Source: HKST-UBA178 sp965223815
GTDB taxonomy: Bacteria; Pseudomonadota; Gammaproteobacteria; Chromatiales; Chromatiaceae
NCBI GenBank assembly: GCA_965223815.1
Contig: OZ245019.1
Coordinates: 2,542,001-2,606,000, forward strand
Direction of reading: 5' to 3'
Length of the DNA: 64,000 bases
Positions 35,501 through 43,396 of this stretch are shown piece after piece. Position numbers and translations under genes: made by a program. Positions within the stretch are counted from its first letter, which is position 1. Each line of letters begins with the position of its first letter. A model generated the notes under the pieces. That model made no database searches. It was not told the DNA's origin and saw nothing but the letters and a program-made list of their open reading frames with translations.

Positions 35501-35781
35501 TGAGGGTACGTCCCATCCTGATGACCACTCTAACTACGGTGATGGGTATGTTGCCCCTGGCACTGGCACTGGGCGAAGGATCGGAAATGCTGCAACCGCT
35601 GGCGGTAACCATTGTTTCCGGATTACTCTTCTCAACCCTGGTTAGCCTGATACTGGTGCCCTCAGTTTACTGCCTGATGCGTCGAGAGACATATATCACA
35701 GGTGACACCGCATTAGCGCAGCGAAAAGCAGAGGATAAAAATGCACGCTCCCTCAACAGCGATGGCCTTTCACTCAAATGA
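32590..35781 (+). CDS. RND-family multidrug/solute efflux pump
   Basis: 1,063 residues from the ATG at 32590, which has GGAG about 9 bp upstream; an ATG at 32572 is an alternative. Layout is that of HAE1-type pumps: first membrane segment near residue 18 (GVVMITLAVMVLGLFAL), periplasmic loop, a cluster of segments in which GMLVDSTIVMLENIYRH (about 422-438) holds the proton-relay Asp. The AcrB Asp-Asp pair reads Asp-Ser here, so only the first Asp is kept. A second loop and membrane cluster follow, with GIVVNNAIVLVEYIE. It exports hydrophobic compounds with proton counterflow. No membrane-fusion or outer-membrane gene is adjacent. Its 3' end overlaps hemN by 8 bp. Confidence 0.9.
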   Translation: MKKIVHYGGGLASWSIAHPIGVVMITLAVMVLGLFALQRLNIDLLPHIIYPDIRVRILDPGVPATIMEDEITRQLEEQLAITEDAIHVESQTTEGRSGVSLSFEYGKDIDIALRDASTRLDRAKRFLPDSIDPPIIYKRDPSQRPVAEYVVSSALRNPVELRSFVDYGLGKWLLNLPGVAAAEVGGGLVREIQVIADQERLAGLRLDILDLADTLQQGNRETPAGRLIMESGEISGRTAGRFRSIEEIVDLPLLIEAEDGKSRLLHLGEIAQVIDGAEEERLRIRLNGLPGIKLSIQKQPQANTVSVVDAVNGRLDELSETGLIPDDIEVHGVDDQARYVRRSLNNAISAAASGALLAMLVVYLFLGSLRRTLIIGSAIPIAILVTCILMATGGLTLNIMTLGGLALGIGMLVDSTIVMLENIYRHQRLGEAPLAASATAATEVNSAIVASTSTNLAAVLPFLFISGLVGLLFRELIFTISAAIVASMLVALTLVPALAGRVSAEGDGLLRRVVNRVMESVQKFYAWLLGGLIRIPLLIILLFGAGLFMTVPRFLDSNQIFLPRMDEGSIQVSITADRGINVAGMDEVASRVEEILGAQPEVESLFTTVGGHVFGRSQHESPNRASIKVQLKPLAQRGGISSRQWINRVQEQVKAAEMAGVRVRLYSIGIRGIRFNRSDDDFSMRIQGRELKVLEALADQAVERLKSVSGIRNLEHSAEDSNQELSIRVDRERAASLGLSVSDVGEAVQLALQGRRVTDFIAGDRSIDVLLRLDPDQLSAPSDLENIVLFSNGTPRSPVRLSEIASIEILPVPSAILRDRQQRYVEVTASLTGDLTLGEVMAQADQALDTLELPKGYGLYEAGNLETLKAGQNLSYQLLMLALFLVFVVMAVQYESLRNPLVIIFSVPFAAIGVALGLELTGLPLSMPVWLGMIMLAGIVVNNAIVLVEYIEIARRDGLPVKKAVIEAARLRVRPILMTTLTTVMGMLPLALALGEGSEMLQPLAVTIVSGLLFSTLVSLILVPSVYCLMRRETYITGDTALAQRKAEDKNARSLNSDGLSLK

Positions 35782-37159
35782 CCCTGGAGAAGTTCTTCTG
35801 TTGTGTCTGGGGCGGGAGGTAGGCGTCGAAGGCCATACAGATATTGCGTATGAGCAAGCGCCCGCTCGGTGCCACCGTGATGCCCTGGTCGCTAATGCTC
35901 AAAAGCCCATCCGCCTCCATCTCCCGGAGCCGCACCAGCGCATCTTGGAAATAGGAGGGGAAGTCGATATTCCAGGAATCGGCCACCACCTTAAAATCGA
36001 GCTGGAAATTGCATATCAGCCGGGTGATCACATCGCGGCGGATCTCGTCGTCCCGATTAAGCTCTAGACCCCGATAGACCGGCAACCGGCCTTCATCCAG
36101 TCGTCCATAGTAATCATCGAGCCCGCGCACGTTCTGGCTATAAGTAGCTCCCACCATGCTGATAGAGGTCACCCCCATGGCTACCAAGTCGCAATCGGCA
36201 TGGGTGGAATAGCCCTGAAAATTTCTATAGAGGGTGCCTTCCCGCTGAGCCCGGGCCAGTTCATCCTCCGGTCTGGCGAAGTGGTCCATCCCAATATAGA
36301 CGTAACCCGCCGCCACCAGATGATCGATAGTTGACTTTAATATATCCAGCTTAACCTGTGGAAGAGGAAGCTCCGATGCGTTGATTCTTCGCTGAGGTTT
36401 GAATTGGGTTGGAAGGTGGGCGTAATTGAATACGGACAGGCGATCCGGTCCAACCTCTATGACCCGATCCAGCGTCCGCAAAAAGCTCTCAGCGGTCTGC
36501 AGCGGCAGTCCATAGATGAGATCGATACTCACCGAGCGGAACCCGAACTCTCTGGCCGCCTCCAGTACCGCCAGGGTTTCCTCCTCGGTCTGAATTCGGT
36601 TGACGGCTCTCTGAACTTTGGGATCGAGATCCTGAAGCCCCAGACTCAGGCGATTGAAACCCACTTCTCTCAATAACCCTATGGTGTCCCGCGTGGCTTC
36701 CCTCGGATCGATCTCGATTGAGAACTCACCGCTATCGTTATCGGCCAAATTGAAGTGTCGCGCGGTTACCTCCATCAGTGACCGCATCTGCTCGTGACTG
36801 ATGAACGTCGGAGTTCCGCCTCCCCAATGGAGCTGCTCCACCCGGCGGTCGCTGTCAAACAGTGCTCCTTGTAGCGCGATTTCCCGATAAACACGCTCCA
36901 GGTAATCCCCCGCCATGCGTCGATCCTTGGTGGCGATCTTGTTGCAGGCACAATAAAAACAGATGGTGTCGCAAAAGGGGATGTGGAAGTAGAGAGAGAG
37001 GGGTCTTCCGCTTTGATTGCTCAGCGCTGCAACCTGGCGATATTCCGACTCGCCAAATCCCTCATGAAACTGGGGTGCTGTGGGATACGAAGTATAGCGG
37101 GGTCCCGCATAGTCGTACTTGTTGATTAGATCAAGATCAAAAATCAGTGACTGGTCCAT
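35774..37159 (-). CDS. hemN: Oxygen-independent coproporphyrinogen III oxidase
   Basis: 461 residues (E. coli HemN 457). The radical SAM site FCDTICFYCACNKIATKD (about 61-78) holds the C-x3-C-x2-C cluster, and it is followed by the HemN-characteristic next Cys. GGGTPTFIS and the N-terminal YDYAGPRYTSYPTAPQFH substrate-binding start are family-specific, separating it from HemW. It converts coproporphyrinogen III to protoporphyrinogen IX when oxygen is low, using SAM. Its ATG follows directly after the TAG of the small gene upstream (TAGATG), so these two are co-translated. Confidence 0.94.
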   Translation of the reverse strand: MDQSLIFDLDLINKYDYAGPRYTSYPTAPQFHEGFGESEYRQVAALSNQSGRPLSLYFHIPFCDTICFYCACNKIATKDRRMAGDYLERVYREIALQGALFDSDRRVEQLHWGGGTPTFISHEQMRSLMEVTARHFNLADNDSGEFSIEIDPREATRDTIGLLREVGFNRLSLGLQDLDPKVQRAVNRIQTEEETLAVLEAAREFGFRSVSIDLIYGLPLQTAESFLRTLDRVIEVGPDRLSVFNYAHLPTQFKPQRRINASELPLPQVKLDILKSTIDHLVAAGYVYIGMDHFARPEDELARAQREGTLYRNFQGYSTHADCDLVAMGVTSISMVGATYSQNVRGLDDYYGRLDEGRLPVYRGLELNRDDEIRRDVITRLICNFQLDFKVVADSWNIDFPSYFQDALVRLREMEADGLLSISDQGITVAPSGRLLIRNICMAFDAYLPPQTQQKNFSRVI

Positions 37160-37489
37160 CTACTCTTCATCTCCGAGATCCAATCCCTTGCGGTGAGTTT
37201 CATTTATCTGTCGCAGAAGGATCATGAATGGAATCTGCTCTGCATGCCGCTCGGCGATCTCCAAAAAAGGGAGGTCCTCGCGACCAAAAACGTACTCACC
37301 GCGACTCATCGCCGAAAATACCTCTTCGACACCCGACTCCAGCGGCTCTAAAAATACCGGAAAGCGACCGGACTCACCAATCTCTTCCATATCGTAGAGC
37401 AGACAGTTTTTGAGGTCTCCAACTTCAAACCTCGCCTGCTGCACCCACTCTGCATACTCGGCCGCGGTTCTCGCACGCTGCAATGCCAT
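37160..37489 (-). CDS. Hypothetical 109-residue protein next to hemN
   Basis: 109 residues, soluble, acidic. I do not recognise a family. It starts ALQRARTAAEYAEWVQQARFEV, continues with GDLKNCLLYDMEEIGE and GRFPVFLEPLESGVEEVFSAM and ends IPFMILLRQINETHRKGLDLGDEE. It looks mostly helical with one Cys. Stop TAG is directly adjacent to hemN ATG, and it lies 13 bp downstream of prmB, so prmB, this gene and hemN form one operon. A role in heme or low-oxygen metabolism is suggested only by position. Confidence 0.7.
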   Translation of the reverse strand: MALQRARTAAEYAEWVQQARFEVGDLKNCLLYDMEEIGESGRFPVFLEPLESGVEEVFSAMSRGEYVFGREDLPFLEIAERHAEQIPFMILLRQINETHRKGLDLGDEE

Positions 37490-37502
37490 GGCTTAGATTT
37501 CC

Positions 37503-38429
37503 TCAGGACACACTGTGCTCAATATTCAGATGCGACTGGTATTCGTTAAGTTGCTCGGCTGTCAGCAGAAAAACCCCATCCCCTCCGCGCTCGAAATCGA
37601 TCCAGAGAAATGGGATCTCGGGATAACGCGCCATCAGCGCCTCCGCACTGCTCCCGACTTCAACTATCAGCACTCCACCCACCTCCAGGTAATCAGCGGC
37701 ATCCCGTAAAATCTTGGAGACAAACAGCAACCCATCCGGCCCCGCCTCTAATGCCAGTATAGGTTCCTGGTGATACTCCCGGGGTAAGTCAAGGTACTCC
37801 TCAAGGCTGACATACGGGGGATTACTGACGATCAAATCATAGCGACGGCCCTTGAGAGCGGTAAACAGATCGGACTGAATCGCCTCTACCCGCTCGGAGA
37901 CCTGATGGCGTTCGATATTCTGTTTGGCCACTTCCAAGGCAGTAGGCGATATATCCACTGCATCCACGCTAACATCCGGGAGGCCAAAGGCGCAGCCAAT
38001 GGCGATACAACCGCTTCCGGTGCAGAGATCCAATACCCTGTTGACTGAATTGGCATCGACCCAAGGCTGGAAACCTTTCTCTATCAGTTCCGCGATAGGA
38101 GAACGAGGCACCAATACATGCTCATTCACATAAAATCTCAAACCAGCAAACTGTGCTTCCCTGGTCAGATAGGCCCCGGGCACCCGCTCGTCTATCCGCT
38201 GTTGCAGAATTTCAAGTATTTGCTTTCGTTCCGACAGGGTGACCCGACTGTCCAGATAGATATCGGGAATACCGTTTCGCAGCGACAATGCGCTCTGTAT
38301 CAGCATCAGCGCCTCATCCAATGGATTGTCTGTCCCATGACCATAGAACAGGCCGGCCTCATTGAACCGGCTGGCACCCCAGCGCACAAAATCCCGAATG
38401 GTCGATAATGCTTCTGTATCCTGTTTCAT
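37503..38429 (-). CDS. prmB: Ribosomal protein L3 glutamine methyltransferase
   Basis: 308 residues with SAM-dependent Rossmann motifs VLDLCTGSGCIAIGCAF (about 135-151) and the catalytic NPPY within YDLIVSNPPYVSLEEY. The N-terminal helical part (DFVRWGASRFNEAGLFYGHG) and the segment YLTREAQFAGLRFYVNEHVLVPRS identify PrmB rather than PrmC. It methylates a glutamine of ribosomal protein L3. The frame extends four codons to a TTG, but ATG at 38429 gives the better start; no strong ribosome site is visible. It is the first gene of the prmB-hypothetical-hemN operon. Confidence 0.9.
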   Translation of the reverse strand: MKQDTEALSTIRDFVRWGASRFNEAGLFYGHGTDNPLDEALMLIQSALSLRNGIPDIYLDSRVTLSERKQILEILQQRIDERVPGAYLTREAQFAGLRFYVNEHVLVPRSPIAELIEKGFQPWVDANSVNRVLDLCTGSGCIAIGCAFGLPDVSVDAVDISPTALEVAKQNIERHQVSERVEAIQSDLFTALKGRRYDLIVSNPPYVSLEEYLDLPREYHQEPILALEAGPDGLLFVSKILRDAADYLEVGGVLIVEVGSSAEALMARYPEIPFLWIDFERGGDGVFLLTAEQLNEYQSHLNIEHSVS

Positions 38430-38647
38430 TTCCGAGCCCAAGCGTTGCGGGAAATGCCGTATCTGTTGAACTTAGATTGCATCGTGCATCGGATCGCGGG
38501 CGCTGCGTACCTACTGCGCTTTTGTATACCCAGGGGCGCATAATAGCTGAATTACCATCAACTTTCCTCGTCTTCCGGGAAGTATCAATGCTTGTCATTG
38601 GGGCTTGAATCAGGCAGTCTCAGCCCAAATCCAGGTCGATACCCGCA

Positions 38648-40597
38648 ATGAATCTGCTCAGAAATCTAAGATTTCAGATCGCCGCGCCACTGCTTCTCAT
38701 TGTGGTGTTGTTTGCGGTGCTTTTCACCGTCAATCTGGCGGCCCTGGAATCTCAACGCAACTACAATACTCTGCTCAACATTACCGCCAGACTTCAACAC
38801 ACCGCCCAGAGCCTCGTCGAGCTGGCCATGAACTACAGCGGTAATGTTCCCCCGGACCTCGCCAGCTACCAGAGGGACGTGGAACTTTATTATCAGGAGA
38901 TACACCACCAGATTGAGCTTTTCGATGAAATCACCATGAGCTTCATGAGCGAAAATTTCAGTCCTAATCTGACAAGTCGCAAATTACCATTCCGCCCCAA
39001 GCTGGATTATTCGATCCAGTCTGCCGTGAGCGCCATCGAAGAGGCTTGGGCCAACTTTAAAGACCGCCTGAACCATGCCATTGGTATGGACGAAAGGGGC
39101 CCGCGAATCGATGAGGCAGCGGCATTCATCACGGCAAACCACCTCGTATTGACCGAATCGGTTGATGCCCTACGCTCGCAGTTACAGCGCCTTGCATCGA
39201 CGCAGTTGGAAGAGATTCATCGGCTTAATTGGACGGCACTGGCAACAGTGATAGCTGTCACGCTGGGGCTGATGGGTTGGTTTTTCATCGCCATAATCCG
39301 TCCGCTGCGTCGCTCTGTGAGCGGATTTCAACAGGTTGCCAGAGGAGACTTCGGTCACCAAGTACCACTCTCTGGCAGTAATGAGCTGACGACACTCACG
39401 GCATCTTTCAATCTGTTATCGAGCCGTCTCCACGCTATCTTCAAACTCATTGATCAAATCCAGCAGGGATCAGATCTGGATGAGACACTCTGTTTCGTTG
39501 CCGATCGTTTTCCAGAACTTCTACCCCTGGATTGGGTGGGTGCACTCTTCGTAACCGATGACGGCGAATCCATCGCTTTGGAGAAAAGTTACCGGAATGG
39601 GCAGCCTGAGACCCGCAGACGATATGTTTTCGATTTACGGATGACACTGCTTTCCCGAGCTCTAGAAACCGAGCAACCGCTTCACATCCCGGATATGAAA
39701 CGCACCGCTCGGGAAAACCCCAACTACCAATTTCTCAACCATCTCGTGGCAAAAGGGCTGCGCGACGCGATTTTTCTACCGGTCACCGAACAAAGCCCGA
39801 TCCCCGGAGTGCTGGCATTCGCTACAGAGCAAGCGGATTCATACACACCTGAGCATCTGGAGTTGTTGACCAACATCGCCAAACTCATCACCCACAGCTT
39901 CGGCCGCACCGTAAAACTTGCCGAACACACCCGCTTGGCGGCAATTGGAGAATTTGCATCGGGTATTGTTCACGAAATCAGAAGCCCGCTTTCGACAATC
40001 AACATCGCCTTGGAGTACTTAAAAAACGCACAGCTTCCTGAACCGGCCGAGAAACGCGCTCTGCTTGCTCACCAGGAGACTGAACGTCTGACGCGCTTGC
40101 TGGAAGAGATCCTGCTATATGCAAAGCCTTTGAAAATCGGCAGGCTGGAGATCGATATGAAAGAGTTGCTGGGGCAGTTTCTGGACAATCACGCGGCTAT
40201 AACCGAGCAGCGGGGACAGCGGGTAACTATTGAAGTCGATAGTGGTGAAAGCCAAATACTGGGGGATAGGGACAGGCTGGAGCAGGTCATGCTGAATCTC
40301 CTCAACAACGCCTCCGAAGCATCCCCTCCGAACAGCGAGATAAACTGGACGTTGACCAGGAATGAGGGGGAGCAGTGGTTGTATCTTAGGGTAAAAAACA
40401 GTGGAGAACCTGTGCCGAACACTGTCATCGAACGCCTGTTCGAGCCATTCTTTACTACCAAGTCGACTGGAACAGGCCTGGGCCTGGGCATCGTCAAACG
40501 GATCATTGACGCCCACGGCGGAGATATTGGAATCAGTTCAGGGCCTTCCAAGGGTACAGTGGTGAGTGTGAGGCTACCACTGGTAGGTCTATCCTGA
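38648..40597 (+). CDS. Membrane-bound GAF-containing sensor histidine kinase
   Basis: 649 residues. One membrane segment near 11-31, a periplasmic helical region (about 32-200), a second segment (about 200-218), then HAMP (RPLRRSVSGFQQVARGDFG), a GAF domain (about 275-415), and a kinase core. The H-box is IGEFASGIVHEIRSPLSTI; ATPase motifs are NLLNNASEASPP and GTGLGLGIVKRIIDAHGGD. It should autophosphorylate on the H-box His. No response regulator is adjacent. Start at 38648 lacks a strong ribosome site. It is divergent from prmB with 218 bp between starts. Confidence 0.88.
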   Translation: MNLLRNLRFQIAAPLLLIVVLFAVLFTVNLAALESQRNYNTLLNITARLQHTAQSLVELAMNYSGNVPPDLASYQRDVELYYQEIHHQIELFDEITMSFMSENFSPNLTSRKLPFRPKLDYSIQSAVSAIEEAWANFKDRLNHAIGMDERGPRIDEAAAFITANHLVLTESVDALRSQLQRLASTQLEEIHRLNWTALATVIAVTLGLMGWFFIAIIRPLRRSVSGFQQVARGDFGHQVPLSGSNELTTLTASFNLLSSRLHAIFKLIDQIQQGSDLDETLCFVADRFPELLPLDWVGALFVTDDGESIALEKSYRNGQPETRRRYVFDLRMTLLSRALETEQPLHIPDMKRTARENPNYQFLNHLVAKGLRDAIFLPVTEQSPIPGVLAFATEQADSYTPEHLELLTNIAKLITHSFGRTVKLAEHTRLAAIGEFASGIVHEIRSPLSTINIALEYLKNAQLPEPAEKRALLAHQETERLTRLLEEILLYAKPLKIGRLEIDMKELLGQFLDNHAAITEQRGQRVTIEVDSGESQILGDRDRLEQVMLNLLNNASEASPPNSEINWTLTRNEGEQWLYLRVKNSGEPVPNTVIERLFEPFFTTKSTGTGLGLGIVKRIIDAHGGDIGISSGPSKGTVVSVRLPLVGLS

Positions 40598-40603
40598 ATA
40601 ACA

Positions 40604-40626
40604 ACAAAGCCCCATTTCTGGGGCCT
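40604..40626. terminator. Terminator between sensor kinase and iscR
   Basis: GCCCCA (40609-40614) and TGGGGC (40619-40624) with a TTTC loop. On the minus strand it is followed by TTTGTTGTT, matching the end of the iscR transcript; on the plus strand it lies directly behind the kinase gene without a T-run. Confidence 0.6.
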
Positions 40627-40661
40627 CGTCAATTATCGGGCTTCGGAATAGTGAGCTAGAA

Positions 40662-41141
40662 TCATGCAGCCTGGGTACGCCGCGTGGGGAGAAGACCGTC
40701 ATCGCCCCCCTTCTCCTTGATACACCCCTCTTCCTTCAGGCCGCCTCGTCGCACGAGTTCCGCTAGATTGATGCTGCTGAGGAAATTGAATATTTCAGTA
40801 CTCAATTCATCCCACAAGTTGTGGGTCAGACACCGCTTGCCATCCTTGCAGTCTCGATTTCCTCCACAGCGGGTAAATTCTACCCACTCGTCCACGGCGC
40901 AAATGATATCTGCGATTGAGATTTCCTCCGGGGACCTGCCCAGGTAGTACCCCCCTCCGGGACCACGTACGCCCCGAACCAGATTTTTGCTTCTGAGACA
41001 GGCGAATAGCTGCTCCAAATAGGACAAAGATATACCTTGGGTTTCCGAGATTTCCGCCAGTGTCACTGGCCCATCCCCTCCCTGCAGGGTGAGGTCAAGC
41101 ATCGCGGTTACAGCGTAACGGCCTTTCGTTGAAAGTCTCAT
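40662..41141 (-). CDS. iscR: Rrf2-family Fe-S regulator IscR
   Basis: 159 residues. N-terminal winged helix (MRLSTKGRYAVTAMLDL, then ISLSYLEQLFACLRSKNLV with RGPGGGY wing) and the cluster-binding segment RCGGNRDCKDGKRC-LTH, whose three Cys and His match C92, C98, C104 and H107 of E. coli IscR in spacing. It binds a [2Fe-2S] cluster and represses isc genes when charged. Unusually, no iscSUA genes follow in this window: a hairpin terminator and the convergent kinase gene end its transcript. It therefore sits away from the isc operon. Confidence 0.92.
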   Translation of the reverse strand: MRLSTKGRYAVTAMLDLTLQGGDGPVTLAEISETQGISLSYLEQLFACLRSKNLVRGVRGPGGGYYLGRSPEEISIADIICAVDEWVEFTRCGGNRDCKDGKRCLTHNLWDELSTEIFNFLSSINLAELVRRGGLKEEGCIKEKGGDDGLLPTRRTQAA

Positions 41142-41211
41142 GGTTAGTTCTCTAATAAATATGTGGTTGATCGGGGTGGTGGCAATTACCTAGCGTCTCA
41201 GTTGGTTAAAA

Positions 41212-41240
41212 ACCTAGCATTAACCTATCTTTTTTGTCAA
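41212..41240 (-). promoter_or_regulatory. iscR promoter candidate
   Basis: On the minus strand a consensus -35 TTGACA (41235-41240) is followed after 17 bp by CTAGGT, or after 18 bp by TAGGTT. TAGGT repeats three times within about 45 bp, which could be part of an IscR-type autorepression site. The distance to the iscR ATG is about 70 bp. Confidence 0.55.
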
Positions 41241-41310
41241 GAATTTGTTGGGTTGGTTCCCCAACTCTGAAAATATTTTCAGTGCTCGAGGAGCGTTCCT
41301 ATGGTGGTGT

Positions 41311-41790
41311 CTAAAGCGATGGTTGCTTCACTGCCGTTGGGGCCTCTGTGCTGAAGCCGTGGCCTTGTTGAATACTGAATATCAACCATTTGGAGAGGAA
41401 TAGGTTTGCGCGCCATTTTTGCCGCAGCGTGGGCAACTGGGGACCCGAATTGAGCGGGAGTACTTTTTGCCGTAGTTCGAGGATCTCGGTCTGCCGCGCG
41501 TCGTGGTATATCCGCAGTAAGGCGTCGGGGTCGGGAAGACGCTCTTCGGCGTTGGGGAACAAGTAAGTCAAGCGAACCAAAGTAGTATAGGGTGTCTGTT
41601 CCTCTATTCTCAAATGGAGATCGGTGGAATCTGCTATTCGGGACAGACGATTTCCCTCCAGCACCCTCACCTGCGGCACCAGACGCAGGAACAGGCGATA
41701 GTTCTCCTCACAGAGCTCCATGAGTTGCCCTACCGTTGGCCTGAAGCGGATCAAGGCGCCTAGATCCCATGAATCCTTTATCTTGATCAC
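41311..41790 (-). CDS. DUF1249 (YqiB-like) protein
   Basis: 159 residues matching the DUF1249/YqiB family: TVGQLMELCEENYRLFLRLVP (about 19-39), then LHLRIEEQTPYTTLVRLTYLFP, DPDALLRIYHDARQTEIL and QKWRANLFLSKWL. Function is unknown in all bacteria. The GTG at 41790 is chosen by default because no ATG gives the family start; it has no good ribosome site, so the real start may be a few residues away. It is in the same orientation as the thioredoxin gene, with a possible small gene between. Confidence 0.85.
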   Translation of the reverse strand: MIKIKDSWDLGALIRFRPTVGQLMELCEENYRLFLRLVPQVRVLEGNRLSRIADSTDLHLRIEEQTPYTTLVRLTYLFPNAEERLPDPDALLRIYHDARQTEILELRQKVLPLNSGPQLPTLRQKWRANLFLSKWLIFSIQQGHGFSTEAPTAVKQPSL

Positions 41791-41847
41791 AGACAGGCCG
41801 TCCCGCGCGAGCCCGGCAGTTTTTCGGCAGTCATTTTTCGCATCTTT

Positions 41848-41991
41848 TCAGTATTGGCTAATGGTCTCAGAAGCTTCCCAATGGTTTCCGGTCATCTGCC
41901 CCAGTTTGCTCCTAATTTGTGCGATTTCCTCGGGAGAATCGATCCTAAAAATACCGGCCCTCAATGGTGGTCGATCGAGTGGGCTGCTCAA
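41848..41991 (-). CDS. Possible 47-residue protein between thioredoxin and DUF1249 genes
   Basis: A minus-strand frame of 47 codons fills most of the 197-bp gap between two same-strand genes. It begins with TTG overlapping the thioredoxin stop (TTGA), with GGAGGAG 11 bp upstream inside the thioredoxin gene. It has an amphipathic, charged C-terminal half (SPEEIAQIRSKLGQMTG). No family is known to me. Support is only context, spacing and amino-acid character, so it may be non-coding. Confidence 0.3.
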   Translation of the reverse strand: MSSPLDRPPLRAGIFRIDSPEEIAQIRSKLGQMTGNHWEASETISQY

Positions 41992-42356
41992 GCCTTGCTG
42001 CTCTCCTCCTGCACCTGCTTGTGAACCTCCGCCATATCCAATTCGCCAGCCTTCTGGATGAGCTCCCTGAATTGGCCCTCGGGCAAAGCACCAGGCTGGT
42101 TGTAGATGATCACTTTTTCCCTGAATATCATCAGGGTGGGTATGGAACGGATCATAAAGTGTTGGGCTATCTCCTGTTCCTCCTCAGTATTCACTTTGCT
42201 GAATACAATATCAGGATGATCTTCAGAAACCTGCTCGAATGTTGGAGCGAAAGAGCGACAAGGGCCGCACCAGGGTGCCCAGAAATCAACGATCACGAAA
42301 TCGTTGCCCGTGACTGTCTCCTGAAAACTCTCTTTATTCAAGTCGATTACGGCCAC
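41988..42356 (-). CDS. Thioredoxin
   Basis: 122 residues, a single thioredoxin domain with VDFWAPWCGPCRSFAP (WCGPC active site about residues 30-34) and the cis-Pro in RSIPTLMIF. It reduces protein disulfides, fed by thioredoxin reductase. The C-terminal tail LDMAEVHKQVQEESSKA is about 15 residues longer than in TrxA (109). ATG at 42356 is the natural start. It heads the strand that continues with the possible 47-residue gene and DUF1249. Confidence 0.93.
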   Translation of the reverse strand: MAVIDLNKESFQETVTGNDFVIVDFWAPWCGPCRSFAPTFEQVSEDHPDIVFSKVNTEEEQEIAQHFMIRSIPTLMIFREKVIIYNQPGALPEGQFRELIQKAGELDMAEVHKQVQEESSKA

Positions 42357-42486
42357 TACAGACCCCTTTTGTCATATCGATAAGAAGGTGCCCGATTATA
42401 TCAAGTAAAGCAGTTGCGGACGATAAGTAACGGACGGGGATCGCTGACCGAGGCCAGAGATCGGTCCGCAAGGCGCTACTACAGGC

Positions 42487-42520
42487 GAAAAAGCCGGGTA
42501 AAGAGTCTCCTCACCCGGCT
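42487..42520 (-). terminator. Terminator of adk
   Basis: AGCCGGGT (minus strand, 42513-42520) pairs with ACCCGGCT (42492-42499), 13-base loop, followed by TTTTTCGCC. It lies about 25 bp beyond the adk stop. Confidence 0.85.
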
Positions 42521-42545
42521 CTAAAACATGCATCTGGTATCGCGA

Positions 42546-43199
42546 CTAGCCCAGGGCTGCGAATATCGCATCACGGATTTCATCGACCCCGCCAACCCCG
42601 GGAATACGATGATGTTTGGGGGCGCCGGAAGCGCCTGTTTCGGCCCATTTAGAGTAAAACGCCACAAGGGGTTCTGTCTGGTCGTGGTATACCTTGAGCC
42701 TTGCCTTGACTGTCTCCTCCTGATCATCGTCGCGCTGGATCAGCGGTTCTCCGGTGACGTCGTCCTTCCCCTCTTCCTTGGGCGGATTGAAAGTTACGTG
42801 ATAGGTGCGACCGGACGCCAGGTGGACCCTTCGTCCCGACATGCGCTTTATAATCTCGTCGTCGGGAACATCTATCTCAACCACTGCGTCAATCGGTACC
42901 CCCGCATCACGCAACGCTTCTGCCTGGGGAATGGTCCGTGGAAAACCATCGAAAAGAAAACCGTTCTTGCAATCGTCTTCTGTGATCCGCTCCTTGACCA
43001 TACCCATGATGATATCGTCGGATACCAGGCCACCTTCATCCATGATTTTCTTGGCTGCGACACCTAGTTCACTGCCCGACTTGACATGCGCACGCAACAT
43101 ATCGCCCGTCGAAATCTGGGGTATGCCGTACCGCTCCTTGATGAAATTGGCCTGTGTGCCTTTTCCGGCGCCGGGGCCGCCAAGCAGAATTACTCGCAT
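42546..43199 (-). CDS. adk: Adenylate kinase
   Basis: 217 residues (E. coli 214). P-loop LLGGPGAGKGTQA (residues 5-17), FDGFPRTIPQAEAL with the AMP-binding Arg, a long LID region beginning GRRVHLASGRTYHVTFNPP without the four zinc Cys, and QTEPLVAFY near the C-terminus. It equilibrates ATP, ADP and AMP. GGAG lies 8 bp upstream of the ATG at 43199. It has its own terminator. Confidence 0.96.
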   Translation of the reverse strand: MRVILLGGPGAGKGTQANFIKERYGIPQISTGDMLRAHVKSGSELGVAAKKIMDEGGLVSDDIIMGMVKERITEDDCKNGFLFDGFPRTIPQAEALRDAGVPIDAVVEIDVPDDEIIKRMSGRRVHLASGRTYHVTFNPPKEEGKDDVTGEPLIQRDDDQEETVKARLKVYHDQTEPLVAFYSKWAETGASGAPKHHRIPGVGGVDEIRDAIFAALG

Positions 43200-43309
43200 C
43201 TGATGACTCCTCTCTCTTGAATCGAAATATTAGGTTGTTGGAAGTGCGTCGAGGGGCGAAGTCTGACACAGCGCCCGCAGCAACGCCAGCCGACAGAGGG
43301 TATACCGAA

Positions 43310-43334
43310 ACCGGGGGCATAAAGTACCCCCGGT
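43310..43334 (-). terminator. Hairpin downstream of htpG
   Basis: ACCGGGGG (43310-43317) and CCCCCGGT (43327-43334) form a perfect 8-bp stem with a 9-base loop, 63 bp after the htpG stop on the minus strand. The following T-run is poor, so termination strength is uncertain. Confidence 0.45.
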
Positions 43335-43396
43335 AATCGGCTCCTCCCGGCTACGGCAGCCGCAACCGTAACAGGAAGGGGTTGGGTCGGCCCGTT

